NCBI GenBank assembly: GCA_937864275.1
Contig: CALMIW010000560.1
Coordinates: forward strand, 1-31,966
DNA from: an uncultured Dehalococcoidia bacterium
GTDB lineage: Bacteria; Chloroflexota; Dehalococcoidia; Tepidiformales; Tepidiformaceae
DNA: 31,966 nt
Direction: 5' to 3'
This document shows positions 1 to 7,830 of the stretch, one piece after another. The position numbers were made by a program, and so were the translations under genes. Each line of letters starts with the position of its first letter. Position 1 is the stretch's first letter. The notes under the pieces were generated by a model. The model made no database searches, was not told the DNA's origin, and saw only the letters and a list, made by a program, of their open reading frames with translations.

Positions 1-432
1 CATCGGCACCGGCAGCCGGTGGGCGCCCGCACCGCCGAGATAGCGGTAGAGCTCGACTCCCGCCGAGTCCGCGGCCGCCCGCGCCACCGCCAGCGAGACG
101 CCGAGGATGGCGTTGGCGCCGAGCCGGCCCTTGTTCGGCGTCCCGTCCAGTTCGCACATCAGCCGGTCGACCGCGCGCTGTTCGGTCGCCGGGAAGCCGT
201 CGAGCGCCTTGGCGATCTCCGTGTTCACGTTGCGCACGGCCTTGCTGACGCCCTTCCCGTTGTAGCGCTTGCCGCCGTCGCGAAGCTCGACTGCCTCGTG
301 CGCTCCGGTGGAGGCGCCCGAAGGCACCGCCGCCATGCCAACCGCCCCGTCGGAGAGGGCGACGGTGACGTGCACCGTCGGGTTGCCGCGCGAATCGAGG
401 ATCTCCCGCGCTTCGATGGACTCGATGAACAT
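1..432 (-). CDS. eno: Enolase, N-terminal part (runs off the left edge)
   Basis: Enolase converts 2-phosphoglycerate to phosphoenolpyruvate in glycolysis in the cytosol. The 144 visible residues begin MFIESIEAREILDSRGNPTV, the classic enolase N-terminus. They continue with the mobile catalytic loop SGASTGAHEAVELRDG (about residues 40-55) and with NKGRLGANAILGVSLAVARA (about 105-125). The rest, including the Mg2+ ligands and the catalytic Lys, lies beyond position 1, so the gene is cut by the window and not visibly broken. ATG at 432 is preceded by an AAGGAG Shine-Dalgarno that overlaps the stop of the deformylase gene 12 bases upstream. The two genes are therefore probably cotranscribed. The identification is firm. 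Confidence 0.96.
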   Translation of the reverse strand, partial: MFIESIEAREILDSRGNPTVHVTVALSDGAVGMAAVPSGASTGAHEAVELRDGGKRYNGKGVSKAVRNVNTEIAKALDGFPATEQRAVDRLMCELDGTPNKGRLGANAILGVSLAVARAAADSAGVELYRYLGGAGAHRLPVPM

Positions 433-444
433 GGCTGCTGCTCC

Positions 445-939
445 TTACGCGCGCACTTCCGGCGCATCGCTCAGGGGAATGAGCGAATCCGGGCTCGCGA
501 GGTAGTCGATGTAGAGGATCCCATTCACATGGTCGATTTCGTGTTCCAGCGCTTCGGCCAACAGGTTGTCCTCGGCTTTCACCCGGACTTCCTTGCCGGT
601 ATACGGGTCGATGCCCTGGGCCAGCACCTTCACCGAGCGGGTGATCTCACCGCGATACCCGGGGACCGATAGGCACCCCTCGTCGCAGCGGCGTTCGCCG
701 GAGCGTTTCACGATCTCCGGGTTCACCAGGGCGATCGGGTTGTCGTCTCCTACGTCGATGACCACGACGCGCAGGGAAACGCCGATCTGCGGCGCGGCAA
801 GGCCAACACCCGGTGCGTCGTACATGGTCTCCCACATGTCTTCGACGAGCTTGTGGATCGACTTGTCGATGGTCCGTACTCGCCGTGCTTTTTCTCTCAG
901 CACGGGGTCGCCTGCACGGCAAATGGGGAGGATGGCCAA
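445..939 (-). CDS. def: Peptide deformylase
   Basis: Removes the N-formyl group from the initiator methionine of new proteins, using a metal (Fe2+ in most family members). All three family motifs are present: GVGLAAPQ (residues 44-51), EGCLS with the metal ligand Cys89, and HEIDH (133-137) with the two metal-binding His and catalytic Glu. The reading frame stays open to 1074, but the family N-terminus starts near LAILPICRAGDPVL. The TTG at 939 has a GGAG Shine-Dalgarno about 8 bases upstream, giving a normal 164 residues, so I chose it. It lies directly upstream of eno and diverges from nadB. Confidence 0.94.
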   Translation of the reverse strand: MAILPICRAGDPVLREKARRVRTIDKSIHKLVEDMWETMYDAPGVGLAAPQIGVSLRVVVIDVGDDNPIALVNPEIVKRSGERRCDEGCLSVPGYRGEITRSVKVLAQGIDPYTGKEVRVKAEDNLLAEALEHEIDHVNGILYIDYLASPDSLIPLSDAPEVRA

Positions 940-984
940 AGGTCGAGCTCCGGGACGATCTGGGGCGCCGATGCGCCGCCGGTA

Positions 985-990
985 AGTGTA
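985..990 (-). promoter_or_regulatory. Probable -10 element for def-eno
   Basis: On the minus strand the hexamer reads TACACT (within TATACACT), about 45 bases before the TTG start of def. Unlike many genes here it leaves room for a leader with a Shine-Dalgarno. No good -35 is visible. Confidence 0.4.
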
Positions 991-1038
991 TAGCCAGTCT
1001 GCCTGTCGCGCCCTTGGCGGACGACTTCGTGTCTGATC

Positions 1039-1044
1039 TACACT
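1039..1044 (+). promoter_or_regulatory. Probable -10 element of nadB (leaderless type)
   Basis: TACACT ends exactly 7 bases before the nadB ATG, so transcription would begin at or next to the start codon. There is no Shine-Dalgarno between it and the ATG. The same arrangement recurs at other unit starts in this window. Confidence 0.55.
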
Positions 1045-1051
1045 AACTCCC

Positions 1052-2611
1052 ATGCCCGCTCCCAGTCCCCGCAACGGCTCCTCGCCACCACGCCGCCGCT
1101 ACTCACTCATCGTCATCGGCAGCGGCATCTCGGGACTGTTCGTCGCCCTCGAAGCGCGAAAGCTCGGGCCCGTCCTCGTCCTCACCAAGGGCAGCATCGA
1201 TGACTGCAACACCCGCTGGGCCCAGGGCGGCATCGCTGCCGCCGTGGGCCCACTCGATTCCCCACTGCAACACCTCTCCGACACGATCGCTGCCGGGGAC
1301 GGCCTGGTCGATGAAGAAGCAGCCCGCGTCCTCTGCGAGGAGGCCCCCGCCCGCATCCGCGACCTTGTCCAATACGGCGTCTCCTTCGATTCCCTCGGCG
1401 GCGAAGTCGCACTCGGCCGCGAGGCCGCCCACAGCCACTCGCGCATCCTCCACGCCGGAGGCGACCGCACCGGCGCGGAGATCGAGACCGCGCTCAGTTC
1501 CGCCGTCCGCGACCCGCAGATCCCCGTGCTCGACCACACCCTCGCCACCGCCCTTACCGTCGAGGGCGGCCGCGTCACCGGAGTCGAAGCGATCGCCCTC
1601 GAGACGGGCGCCTACGAACACTATGAAGCCGACTACGTCGTCCTCGGGACGGGCGGCGCCGGCCAGCTCTTCTCCCACACCACGAACCCCGAGGTCGCCA
1701 CCGGCGACGGCATCTCTCTCGCCTTCGATGCCGGCGCCGAGATCGCCGACATCGAGTTCTACCAGTTCCACCCGACAGCGCTCCGGTTGGAGGGCGTCCC
1801 CACCTTCCTCATCTCCGAAGCGGTGCGCGGCGAGGGCGCCATCCTCCGCAACCACGCCGGCGAGGCCTTCATGGCGCGCTACCATCCGCTCCGCGAACTG
1901 GCCCCCCGCGACGTGGTGGCGCGCGCCATCGTCGCGGAAATGCGCGCCGAGGATGTCGACTTCCAGTTCCTCGATTGCACCGGACTCAGGTCCGTCGACC
2001 TCGCCGTGCGTTTCCCCGGCATCCACGCCTTCTGCATCAGCGTCGGGATCGATATGCGGACGCAGCCCATCCCCGTCGCGCCCGCCGCCCACTACCTCAT
2101 GGGCGGCGTCCGCACCGACATCTGGGGGCGCACGACGCTACCGGGCCTTTTTGCCTGCGGCGAAACCGCCTGCACGGGCGTCCACGGCGCGAATCGTCTC
2201 GCCAGCAACTCGCTCATGGAGACAGTCGTCTTCGGCAAACGCGTCGTCGAACACATCGCCAGCGGCAAAGGCGGCGCCGCGAAGATCTCCAGCGCACGGA
2301 CGCCGCTCTCGCTCGGCGGCACCGCGCCGGCGTCACACGGCCAACTCCAGGAACTGATGTGGCGCAGCGCCGGCATCGAACGAGACGCGGGCTCCATGCG
2401 GACCGGCCTCGACACCATCGCCTCCTGGAAGCCCCCGGCCGAGACGACCACCCGGCCCGCATTCGAACGCATGCAGATGGCCAAGCTCGCCACGCTCATG
2501 CTCCACGCGGCCCTCACCCGGACGGAAAGCCGCGGCGGCCACTATCGCAATGACTATCCCGGTCGCGACGACATCCACTGGCGCCGCCAGCAGGTCTGGG
2601 TGCGCGAGTGA
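1052..2611 (+). CDS. nadB: L-aspartate oxidase
   Basis: FAD enzyme that oxidises L-aspartate to iminoaspartate, the first step of de novo NAD synthesis. The 519 residues include the FAD-binding GSGISG (23-28) after a short basic extension, then TRWAQGGIAAA and SHSRILHAGGDRTG. HPTALRLEG and the late GGVRTD...GLFACGE..CTGVHGANRLASNSLMET block, typical of the succinate dehydrogenase/fumarate reductase flavoprotein family, are also present. Substrate assignment to aspartate rests on overall resemblance to NadB and on nadC directly downstream with a 4-base overlap. No nadA (quinolinate synthase) is visible, so the middle step must be encoded elsewhere. ATG at 1052 sits 7 bases after TACACT and is probably leaderless. 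Confidence 0.94.
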   Translation: MPAPSPRNGSSPPRRRYSLIVIGSGISGLFVALEARKLGPVLVLTKGSIDDCNTRWAQGGIAAAVGPLDSPLQHLSDTIAAGDGLVDEEAARVLCEEAPARIRDLVQYGVSFDSLGGEVALGREAAHSHSRILHAGGDRTGAEIETALSSAVRDPQIPVLDHTLATALTVEGGRVTGVEAIALETGAYEHYEADYVVLGTGGAGQLFSHTTNPEVATGDGISLAFDAGAEIADIEFYQFHPTALRLEGVPTFLISEAVRGEGAILRNHAGEAFMARYHPLRELAPRDVVARAIVAEMRAEDVDFQFLDCTGLRSVDLAVRFPGIHAFCISVGIDMRTQPIPVAPAAHYLMGGVRTDIWGRTTLPGLFACGETACTGVHGANRLASNSLMETVVFGKRVVEHIASGKGGAAKISSARTPLSLGGTAPASHGQLQELMWRSAGIERDAGSMRTGLDTIASWKPPAETTTRPAFERMQMAKLATLMLHAALTRTESRGGHYRNDYPGRDDIHWRRQQVWVRE

Positions 2612-3462
2612 TCGCTCCGCCTCCCGAAGGAGTCGTCCGCGCCGCGGTCGAAGCCTCGCTCGCCGAGGATCGCGCCGCCGAAGACGTGACCACGCTTGCC
2701 GCCGTCACCCCGTCACTCCGCGGCACCGCCCGTTTCCTTGCAAAACAGGATGGCGTCCTCGCCGGCATGCTCGTCGCCCTCGAAGCCTTCCGCGTTTTCG
2801 ACCCCGTCGCTGAACTAGTCGTCCACGTCCAGGAAGGCGAAGGCTTCCGCTCGCGCACCGTCCTCGCCGAAGTCACCTGCACCGTCCGGGCGATGCTGCA
2901 GGCTGAGCGCGTCGCCCTGAACTACCTCCAGCGCCTCTGCGGCACCGCCACCCTCACCCGTGCCTTCGTCCAGGCGGTCGACGGCACCTCCGCCGTCATC
3001 CTCGACACCCGCAAGACCACCCCCGGCCTGCGCGATCTGGAGAAGTACGCCGTCCGCTGCGGCGGCGGTACCAACCATCGGCGCGACCTCGCATCAATGG
3101 CGATGATCAAGGACAACCATCGCGAAGCCCTCGCGCGCGCCGAGCTTTCGCTCGCCGACGGCGTCGCTGCCATCCGCGAGCGGACGCCCGGGGTCGCGGT
3201 TGAAGTGGAGATAGACGCCCTCGACCAGCTTGAAGCCGCTCTCGAAGCGAACCCCGAATGGATCCTCCTCGACAACATGTCGAACGCCGACATGGCCGAA
3301 GCCGTCAGGCACACCCGGGGGCGGGCGAAGCTCGAAGCGAGCGGCGGCGTGAACCTCAAGACCGTCCGCGCCATCGCGGAAACGGGCGTCGACGCCATTT
3401 CGGTCGGCGCCCTCACGCACAGCGCGGGCAGTGTGGATATCTCGCTCGACCTGGAGTTCTAG
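2608..3462 (+). CDS. nadC: Nicotinate-nucleotide pyrophosphorylase (quinolinate phosphoribosyltransferase)
   Basis: Converts quinolinate and PRPP to nicotinate mononucleotide with loss of CO2, joining the nadB branch to the NAD pathway. The 284-residue protein has normal family length. It carries ERVALNYLQRLCGTATLT (100-117), DTRKTTPGLR (133-142), CGGGTNHR (151-158), IKDNH and the C-terminal LEASGGVNL and ISVGALTHS phosphate-binding segments of the barrel. It starts at GTG 2608 inside the nadB stop (GTGA overlap), so translation is coupled. Its 3' end meets a convergent reading frame on the other strand. Confidence 0.96.
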   Translation: MIAPPPEGVVRAAVEASLAEDRAAEDVTTLAAVTPSLRGTARFLAKQDGVLAGMLVALEAFRVFDPVAELVVHVQEGEGFRSRTVLAEVTCTVRAMLQAERVALNYLQRLCGTATLTRAFVQAVDGTSAVILDTRKTTPGLRDLEKYAVRCGGGTNHRRDLASMAMIKDNHREALARAELSLADGVAAIRERTPGVAVEVEIDALDQLEAALEANPEWILLDNMSNADMAEAVRHTRGRAKLEASGGVNLKTVRAIAETGVDAISVGALTHSAGSVDISLDLEF

Positions 3463-3807
3463 ACGCCCGGGCGACGGACCATAGCGACAGCGGGACTCCT
3501 CGCTGGCGCGCTTTCCATGCTCGGCCCCGGGGGCTCTCTCGTTTGCCGGCTCGGGTGAGAGTCGCCTGGCCACAAGCAGCAGCGTCGGCGCCGCAACCGC
3601 GGCCACGCCGCTGATGACCATCCCCATCCCGTCGTCTTTCCCAAGCACCGGCACCGCCGGCCCGGCAACCACTGCCCCAAACAGGCAGAGTGGAAGCATC
3701 CCAAGCCCGGCATGGCCGCGCGTCGCGACCGACCACGCCAGCCAGGGCAGGAACCCAAGCAGCAGCCACGCGGCCACGATCAGCGAAACGAAAATCGCCG
3801 TGTACAC
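3094..3807 (-). CDS. Unknown small membrane protein, C-terminal extent uncertain
   Basis: I do not recognise a family. Residues 1-85 are convincing as a membrane protein, with hydrophobic spans near 4-25, 33-56 and 60-82. It starts at GTG 3807, six bases after the rseP stop, so it looks like the last gene of the dxr-rseP unit. After about residue 90 the sequence becomes hydrophilic and, in the open frame, continues antisense through the last 370 bases of nadC to a stop at 3094 (237 residues in all). That tail is probably not a real domain. A minus-strand frame shifted by one ends at 3459, exactly at the nadC stop. A small indel near 3500-3560 could therefore have lengthened an originally about 115-residue protein. 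Confidence 0.5.
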   Translation of the reverse strand: MYTAIFVSLIVAAWLLLGFLPWLAWSVATRGHAGLGMLPLCLFGAVVAGPAVPVLGKDDGMGMVISGVAAVAAPTLLLVARRLSPEPANERAPGAEHGKRASEESRCRYGPSPGRLELQVERDIHTARAVREGADRNGVDARFRDGADGLEVHAAARFELRPPPGVPDGFGHVGVRHVVEEDPFGVRFESGFKLVEGVYLHFNRDPGRPLADGSDAVGERKLGAREGFAMVVLDHRH

Positions 3808-3813
3808 CTGCTG

Positions 3814-5001
3814 TTAGGTGACAAGCCGGGCGATGTCGAAGTACGTCACCACCAGCACCCCGGCCATCATCAGCGCAAACCCGGCGAAGTGGACGAGTCC
3901 TTCCTTCTCAGGCGAGATCCGCCGGCCGCCCCGGATGATCTCCAGGAAGACGAAGAACATCCGCCCGCCGTCGAGCATCGGGATCGGCAGCGCGTTGAAG
4001 ATCGCCAGGTTCAGCGAGAGCAACGCCGCGAACTCGATCAGCGGCCGCCACCCGGCTTCCTCGATCAGTTGGCCGGTGGTATCGGCGATGCCAACCGGTC
4101 CGGTGAACGCAGGCTGGTCTTCCCCGCCAACGCTCGCCCCCGGGCTTCCGTTCACACGCACGCGAATCTCGTTGATCGTCAGCACCATCGTGTCGACCAG
4201 CGACTGCGTGCCCTTCTGGAATGCCTCCCAGGGCCAGTACCACTCGCTCTCGGTCTGCGGGTACTTCAACTGGCAGGCGATTGGCTCCAGGTTCTCGTCG
4301 TAGGTACACGTCTGCGGAGCACCGATGCGGACTCCAGTCGGGCCCTGGTCGGTGGGGGGGCTCCAGCGCGCGTAGACCTCCGCCGTCAGCGTCGACCCGG
4401 CGCGAATGATCGTCCAATCCTGCGTCTCGCCGAGGTTCAGGCGGCTCGCGTACACCATCTCCGAGGTGTTCTTGATCTCGCGCCCCTCGATCTCGATGAC
4501 GAGATCGCCTGGCTGAATTCCCTGGACAGGCGCTGTGCCGTCCCGCATCTCGCCGCTCACCTTCGCCTCGGCCGCCGGCGACCCCTCGGCCACGTCGACG
4601 ATCTGTGCCATCGAAAGCGAACGATCGCGCGGGATCATGAAGCCCACGGAGAGCAAGACGATCGCGAGGACGAGGTTCATCAGCACGCCGGCGGCCATCA
4701 CGGTCAGGCGTTTCCAGCGCGGTGCCGCGGCCAGCGACCGCGGGTCCGTCGGGTCCTCTTCGCCCAGCAGGCGGACGAATCCGCCGATCGGGAGCCAGTT
4801 CAGCGTGTATTCGGTCTCACCCTTGGTAAAGAGCGTCTTCGCCTTCGGCGGGAAGCCGACGCCGAACTCCAGCACCTTGATGCCAAACGCCTTCGCCGCA
4901 AGGAAGTGTCCGAACTCGTGGATGAGCACCAGGATGAGCAGCAGGCTCAGGAAGGGCACGGCGGCGCGAACAATCGCCACAGCATCGAAGGCAAGGAACA
5001 T
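3814..5001 (-). CDS. rseP: Site-2 protease family zinc metalloprotease (RseP-like)
   Basis: Intramembrane zinc protease of the M50 family. Relatives cut membrane-bound anti-sigma factors and remnant signal peptides. The 395-residue protein has the zinc motif HEFGH (28-32) in the first membrane span. A PDZ domain lies around 130-220 (IQPGDLVIEIEGREI), and the third zinc ligand is in NALPIPMLDGGR (LDGGR 343-347). Further hydrophobic spans lie near 95-115, 320-340 and 370-390. An insert around 215-255 with two Cys (QTCTYDENLEPIACQL) lies in the presumed extracytoplasmic part. The ATG at 5001 shares one base with the dxr stop, a common dxr-rseP arrangement. Which substrate it cuts cannot be told from the window. 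Confidence 0.93.
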   Translation of the reverse strand: MFLAFDAVAIVRAAVPFLSLLLILVLIHEFGHFLAAKAFGIKVLEFGVGFPPKAKTLFTKGETEYTLNWLPIGGFVRLLGEEDPTDPRSLAAAPRWKRLTVMAAGVLMNLVLAIVLLSVGFMIPRDRSLSMAQIVDVAEGSPAAEAKVSGEMRDGTAPVQGIQPGDLVIEIEGREIKNTSEMVYASRLNLGETQDWTIIRAGSTLTAEVYARWSPPTDQGPTGVRIGAPQTCTYDENLEPIACQLKYPQTESEWYWPWEAFQKGTQSLVDTMVLTINEIRVRVNGSPGASVGGEDQPAFTGPVGIADTTGQLIEEAGWRPLIEFAALLSLNLAIFNALPIPMLDGGRMFFVFLEIIRGGRRISPEKEGLVHFAGFALMMAGVLVVTYFDIARLVT

Positions 5002-6152
5002 CAGGCGGTAACCCCCACATGGACGCGGCGAGCGGCTTCTCGCGCGATTCGGTCGGCTTCGATAACGGTCTCCAGATCAGGATCGGCAACGCCCTCGTGC
5101 TTCTCCAGCACCGACTCGATGATTGCCGGGATGTCGAGGAACCCCACTTCGCCCGCGAGAAAGCGCTCGACTGCGATTTCGTCGGCGGCAGCCATGGCTG
5201 CCGGGAACGTGCCGCCGCGCTGTCCCGCTTCCATCGCCAGCTTTAGGCAGGGGAACCGGTCGGTGTCCGGCCTGCCGAAATGCAACGTCCCGATCGCTCC
5301 CAGGTCCAGGGTCGGCATCGGGGGTGCCGGCATGCGGTCCGGATAAGCCAGCGCCAGCTGGATGGGCAGTCGCATATCCGGCACGCCGAGTTGGGCCTTC
5401 ACGCTCCCGTCGCTGAATTCGACGAGCGAATGGACGATGGACTCACGGTGCAAAACGACTTCGACCTTCTCCATGGGGACATCGAAGAGCCACATCGCTT
5501 CGATCGTCTCCATCCCTTTGTTCATCAACGTGGCCGAATCGACCGTGATCTTGGGTCCCATGTTCCACGTCGGGTGGTTAAGTGCCTGTTCAGCGGTCAC
5601 CCCGGCGAGCATCGAACGGTCGAAGTCCCGGAACGCGCCGCCACTTGCCGTCAGCAGGATGCGGCGGATCCCGTGGCCTTCCTCGCCCCACAGGCACTGC
5701 CAGATGGCCGAGTGCTCGCTGTCCACCGGGTGCAGTGCCCCTCCGCCGGACTGCATCGCCCTCCGGATGATGTGGCCCGCCATCACCAGGACTTCCTTGT
5801 TCGCGATGGCCACGGGCTTGCCGGCCTTCAGTGCGGCCAGCGTGGGCATCAGTCCAGCCGCGCCGGCCGTCCCGACGAGCGGGATGTCGCAGGCGAGCGC
5901 CATCTCCACAGGGTCGGTTCGCCTGCTCCCGGTGCGCTCCACGGCCTCCGCGAGAGCGGCGCTCGCGGCGCCCTCCCAGGACACAAACGCCGGCTCCAAC
6001 TCCATTACCTGGCTCGCGAGCAGGTCATGGCTCCGGCCCGCGGCCAGCGCGACCACTTCCCAGCGGTCCGGGAACTGGCGGACCACGTCGAGCGCCTGGC
6101 GCCCGATAGACCCCGTCGACCCGAGAATGGCGACCTTCTTGCGCGCTGTCAT
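5001..6152 (-). CDS. dxr: 1-deoxy-D-xylulose 5-phosphate reductoisomerase
   Basis: Makes 2-C-methyl-D-erythritol 4-phosphate from DXP with NADPH, the committed step of the MEP isoprenoid pathway. The 383-residue protein has the NADPH motif GSTGSIG (11-17) and AIANKE (115-120). VDSEHSAIWQ (143-152) carries metal ligands, and HPTWNMGPKITVDSATLMNK and RESIVHSLVEF are also present. The frame is open to 6665, but MTARKKVAILGSTGSIG at 6152 is the family start. TACCAT lies 8 bases upstream of this ATG, which suggests a leaderless transcript. It is followed directly by rseP with a 1-base overlap. Confidence 0.96.
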   Translation of the reverse strand: MTARKKVAILGSTGSIGRQALDVVRQFPDRWEVVALAAGRSHDLLASQVMELEPAFVSWEGAASAALAEAVERTGSRRTDPVEMALACDIPLVGTAGAAGLMPTLAALKAGKPVAIANKEVLVMAGHIIRRAMQSGGGALHPVDSEHSAIWQCLWGEEGHGIRRILLTASGGAFRDFDRSMLAGVTAEQALNHPTWNMGPKITVDSATLMNKGMETIEAMWLFDVPMEKVEVVLHRESIVHSLVEFSDGSVKAQLGVPDMRLPIQLALAYPDRMPAPPMPTLDLGAIGTLHFGRPDTDRFPCLKLAMEAGQRGGTFPAAMAAADEIAVERFLAGEVGFLDIPAIIESVLEKHEGVADPDLETVIEADRIAREAARRVHVGVTA

Positions 6153-6160
6153 CTGAACCG

Positions 6161-6166
6161 ATGGTA
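6161..6166 (-). promoter_or_regulatory. Probable -10 element of dxr-rseP (leaderless type)
   Basis: The minus strand reads TACCAT, ending 8 bases before the dxr ATG, in the 47-base gap after the oxidoreductase gene. No Shine-Dalgarno lies between. Confidence 0.45.
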
Positions 6167-6199
6167 CGGCCCGCGGATACAGCGCGACAGCAAGGAGGA

Positions 6200-7138
6200 T
6201 TACGTGGCCGCGAAAGCCGGGATCACCTGCTCCGCCCAGGCGTGCAGTCCGTCCCAGTCGAGCGGCGGGCGTTGCGCGATGTTCACGCGGGCGGCGCCGG
6301 CGTCTTTCAGCCGTCCCACGAGGTCGATCGCCTGCTCGGGCAGCCCGACCACGACGCCGCGGTTCCGCATCGCCTCGCTCGCCGGCCCCCAGGTCTCGCG
6401 ATACTGCTGTTCGGCGCGTTCCAGGTGAGCGGGCGTGGCCGCCATGTGGAAGCTCAGGTTTACGTTCCGTTCGATCGAAGCCGGGTCGCGACCTTCCTTC
6501 TCGCACCACTGGTCCAGCACGCCGGAAAGCCGTTTGAACTCTTCGACCGACGGGTACGGCGTGTTCCAGCCATCCGCGTGGCGCGCCGCGATTCGCAGCG
6601 TGCGCTTCTCGCCGTTGCCGCCGATCCAGATGCGGGGCCGCGCCTGCACCGGCTTCGGGTTGCATGCCGCGTTGTGGAGCTGGAAGTACTTCCCCTCGAA
6701 GTCCGAACGGTCCTGCGTCGTCAGCATCCGCACGACCTTCACGCCCTCTTCGAGGATGTCCATGCGCTGGCCGATCGGCAGGAAGGGGATGCCGTAGCCG
6801 GCGTACTCCTGCTGGTGCCAGCCGGCCCCGAGGCCGATTTCAAGGCGGCCGTTGCTCAGGTGGTCAATCGTCACGAGGGCATTCGCAAGGATCGCCGGGT
6901 GGCGGTAGTTCATCCCCAGGACGAGCACGCCGATACGCACATTCTTCGTCTCGCAGGCCATCGCGGCCATGCAGGTCGTTGCTTCGAAGCAACTCCCGTT
7001 TCCATCGACCGGCGGCGCCTCATAGAAGTGGTCCCACACGTCCACCCAGTCGAATCCGGCGGTGTCCGCCCATGTCCACGTCTTCCGCATCTCTTCCATC
7101 GAGATGTTCTGCTGGCCGATGTGCAGTCCGAATTTCAC
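6200..7138 (-). CDS. LLM-class (luciferase-like) oxidoreductase, probably F420-dependent
   Basis: TIM-barrel oxidoreductase of the bacterial luciferase superfamily, which uses reduced flavin or coenzyme F420. The 312 residues start MKFGLHIGQQ, with barrel strand motifs FDWVDVWDHFYEAP and VRIGVLVLGMNYRHPAILA. The diagnostic TIDHLSNGRLEIGLGAGWHQQEYAGYGIPF and PRIWIGGNGEKRTLRIAARHADGWN follow. These match the F420-type subgroup better than true luciferases, but cofactor and substrate are not proven. GTG at 7138 has a strong GAGGAG site 8 bases upstream. The out-of-frame remainder of the upstream toxin gene would end with a GTGA overlap here, so the three genes 7801-6200 look like one unit. Confidence 0.88.
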   Translation of the reverse strand: MKFGLHIGQQNISMEEMRKTWTWADTAGFDWVDVWDHFYEAPPVDGNGSCFEATTCMAAMACETKNVRIGVLVLGMNYRHPAILANALVTIDHLSNGRLEIGLGAGWHQQEYAGYGIPFLPIGQRMDILEEGVKVVRMLTTQDRSDFEGKYFQLHNAACNPKPVQARPRIWIGGNGEKRTLRIAARHADGWNTPYPSVEEFKRLSGVLDQWCEKEGRDPASIERNVNLSFHMAATPAHLERAEQQYRETWGPASEAMRNRGVVVGLPEQAIDLVGRLKDAGAARVNIAQRPPLDWDGLHAWAEQVIPAFAAT

Positions 7139-7220
7139 GTCTTCTCCTCAACTGGCGATGGGCTGATGAAGAGTAGCGCGTTGCGCATCTCGGCGGCACC
7201 TCGCGGGCACTGGAGCGACA

Positions 7221-7508
7221 TCAGCTTTGTGAACCGCCGGACGTCGGTATCCGCGCACTCGAGACGATGATGATCCCCGCATGCTCGCGCCCCGTCGTTG
7301 CCCATTCGGCATGCAAGCGCTGGAAGTCGACGCGGTCGAAGGTGACAATCGCTCGCCCTTCACCCGAGGCGTATCGAAGTTGCGCCTCGTCATCCTCGCC
7401 GGACTTCCCCACATCATTCGAATTCAGGCAGTCGACGCCGGCGCCCCGGAGCATGCCGAACAGGCGGCGTTCCATCGCATACTCATCGCCGTACAGCGGG
7501 AACGCCAC
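7221..7508 (-). CDS. DUF5615-type PIN-like toxin, apparently frameshifted near its C-terminus
   Basis: Small PIN-like nuclease-type protein that pairs with DUF433 proteins. The 95-residue frame has the N-terminal GDEYAMERRLFGMLRGAGVDCLNSNDVG, a middle DDEAQLRYASGEGRAIVTFDRVDF with acidic residues, and GIIIVSSAR. This is the order expected for DUF5615. Family members normally continue another 20-35 residues. Here the frame stops at 7221, but from about 7240 the frame offset by one base reads RRFTKLMSLQC...AAEMRNALLFIS and stops at 7135. That looks like the missing C-terminus and would overlap the next gene by GTGA. A one-base loss near 7240 is the simplest explanation, either a real mutation or a sequencing error. 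GTG 7508 overlaps the antitoxin stop (TAGTG). Confidence 0.72.
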   Translation of the reverse strand: MAFPLYGDEYAMERRLFGMLRGAGVDCLNSNDVGKSGEDDEAQLRYASGEGRAIVTFDRVDFQRLHAEWATTGREHAGIIIVSSARIPTSGGSQS

Positions 7509-7801
7509 TAAAGCGTCTCGTGGCCATGTTCCCCGGCGAATGCGTCCGCTTCGGCGGCTGACATCCGGTCTTCTTCATCCAGCGCTTCCTTGTGCTGGTA
7601 GTAAAACGACAGCGCGGCGTGCACGGCAGCTATCGAGACGTGCGTGAACGACGCCGCGATGTCCGCGGCTGAACGGCCTTCGAGATGAAGGCCGACGATG
7701 CGCTGCACGGTGACCGGCGTCGCGCGAACCACGACCTGGCCCCCATTGTGATTCGGGGACCATTCGAGCAACTCGTCGATGTCTATCGTGGCCACAGGCA
7801 T
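7508..7801 (-). CDS. DUF433 domain protein, probable antitoxin
   Basis: A 97-residue protein with the DUF433 pattern: GQVVVRATPVTVQRIVGLHLEG (about 20-41), then RSAADIAASFTHVSIAAVHAALSFYYQHKEALD (about 43-75). This is a helix-turn-helix-like fold. In the family it is encoded just before a DUF5615 PIN-like protein, as here with a 1-base overlap, and is proposed to be the antitoxin and autorepressor of the pair. ATG at 7801 follows TAGAGT by 6 bases, so it is the first gene of its unit and may be leaderless. The toxin-antitoxin role comes from family context and not from direct evidence. Confidence 0.83.
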   Translation of the reverse strand: MPVATIDIDELLEWSPNHNGGQVVVRATPVTVQRIVGLHLEGRSAADIAASFTHVSIAAVHAALSFYYQHKEALDEEDRMSAAEADAFAGEHGHETL

Positions 7802-7807
7802 GACAAG

Positions 7808-7813
7808 ACTCTA
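7808..7813 (-). promoter_or_regulatory. Probable -10 element of the DUF433/DUF5615 unit
   Basis: The minus strand reads TAGAGT, 6 bases before the ATG of the DUF433 gene. It sits in the 29-base gap after the preceding small gene. Confidence 0.4.
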
Positions 7814-7830
7814 CCAGATTGGCCAGCCCT

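Noticed and set aside
1103..2092. Long minus-strand frame of 329 residues inside nadB
   Set aside because: Antisense shadow of a well-conserved gene. Its composition (Gly/Ala/Asp/Glu-rich, no motifs) is typical of GC-rich antisense frames.
4354..4360. Seven-G run in rseP as a possible frameshift site
   Set aside because: The protein reads through sensibly on both sides (ARWSPPTDQGPTGVRIG) and keeps normal family length, so no frameshift is needed.
3712..5346. Plus-strand frame of 544 residues across rseP and dxr
   Set aside because: Arg/His/Gln-rich antisense shadow spanning the junction of two real genes, with no recognisable domain.
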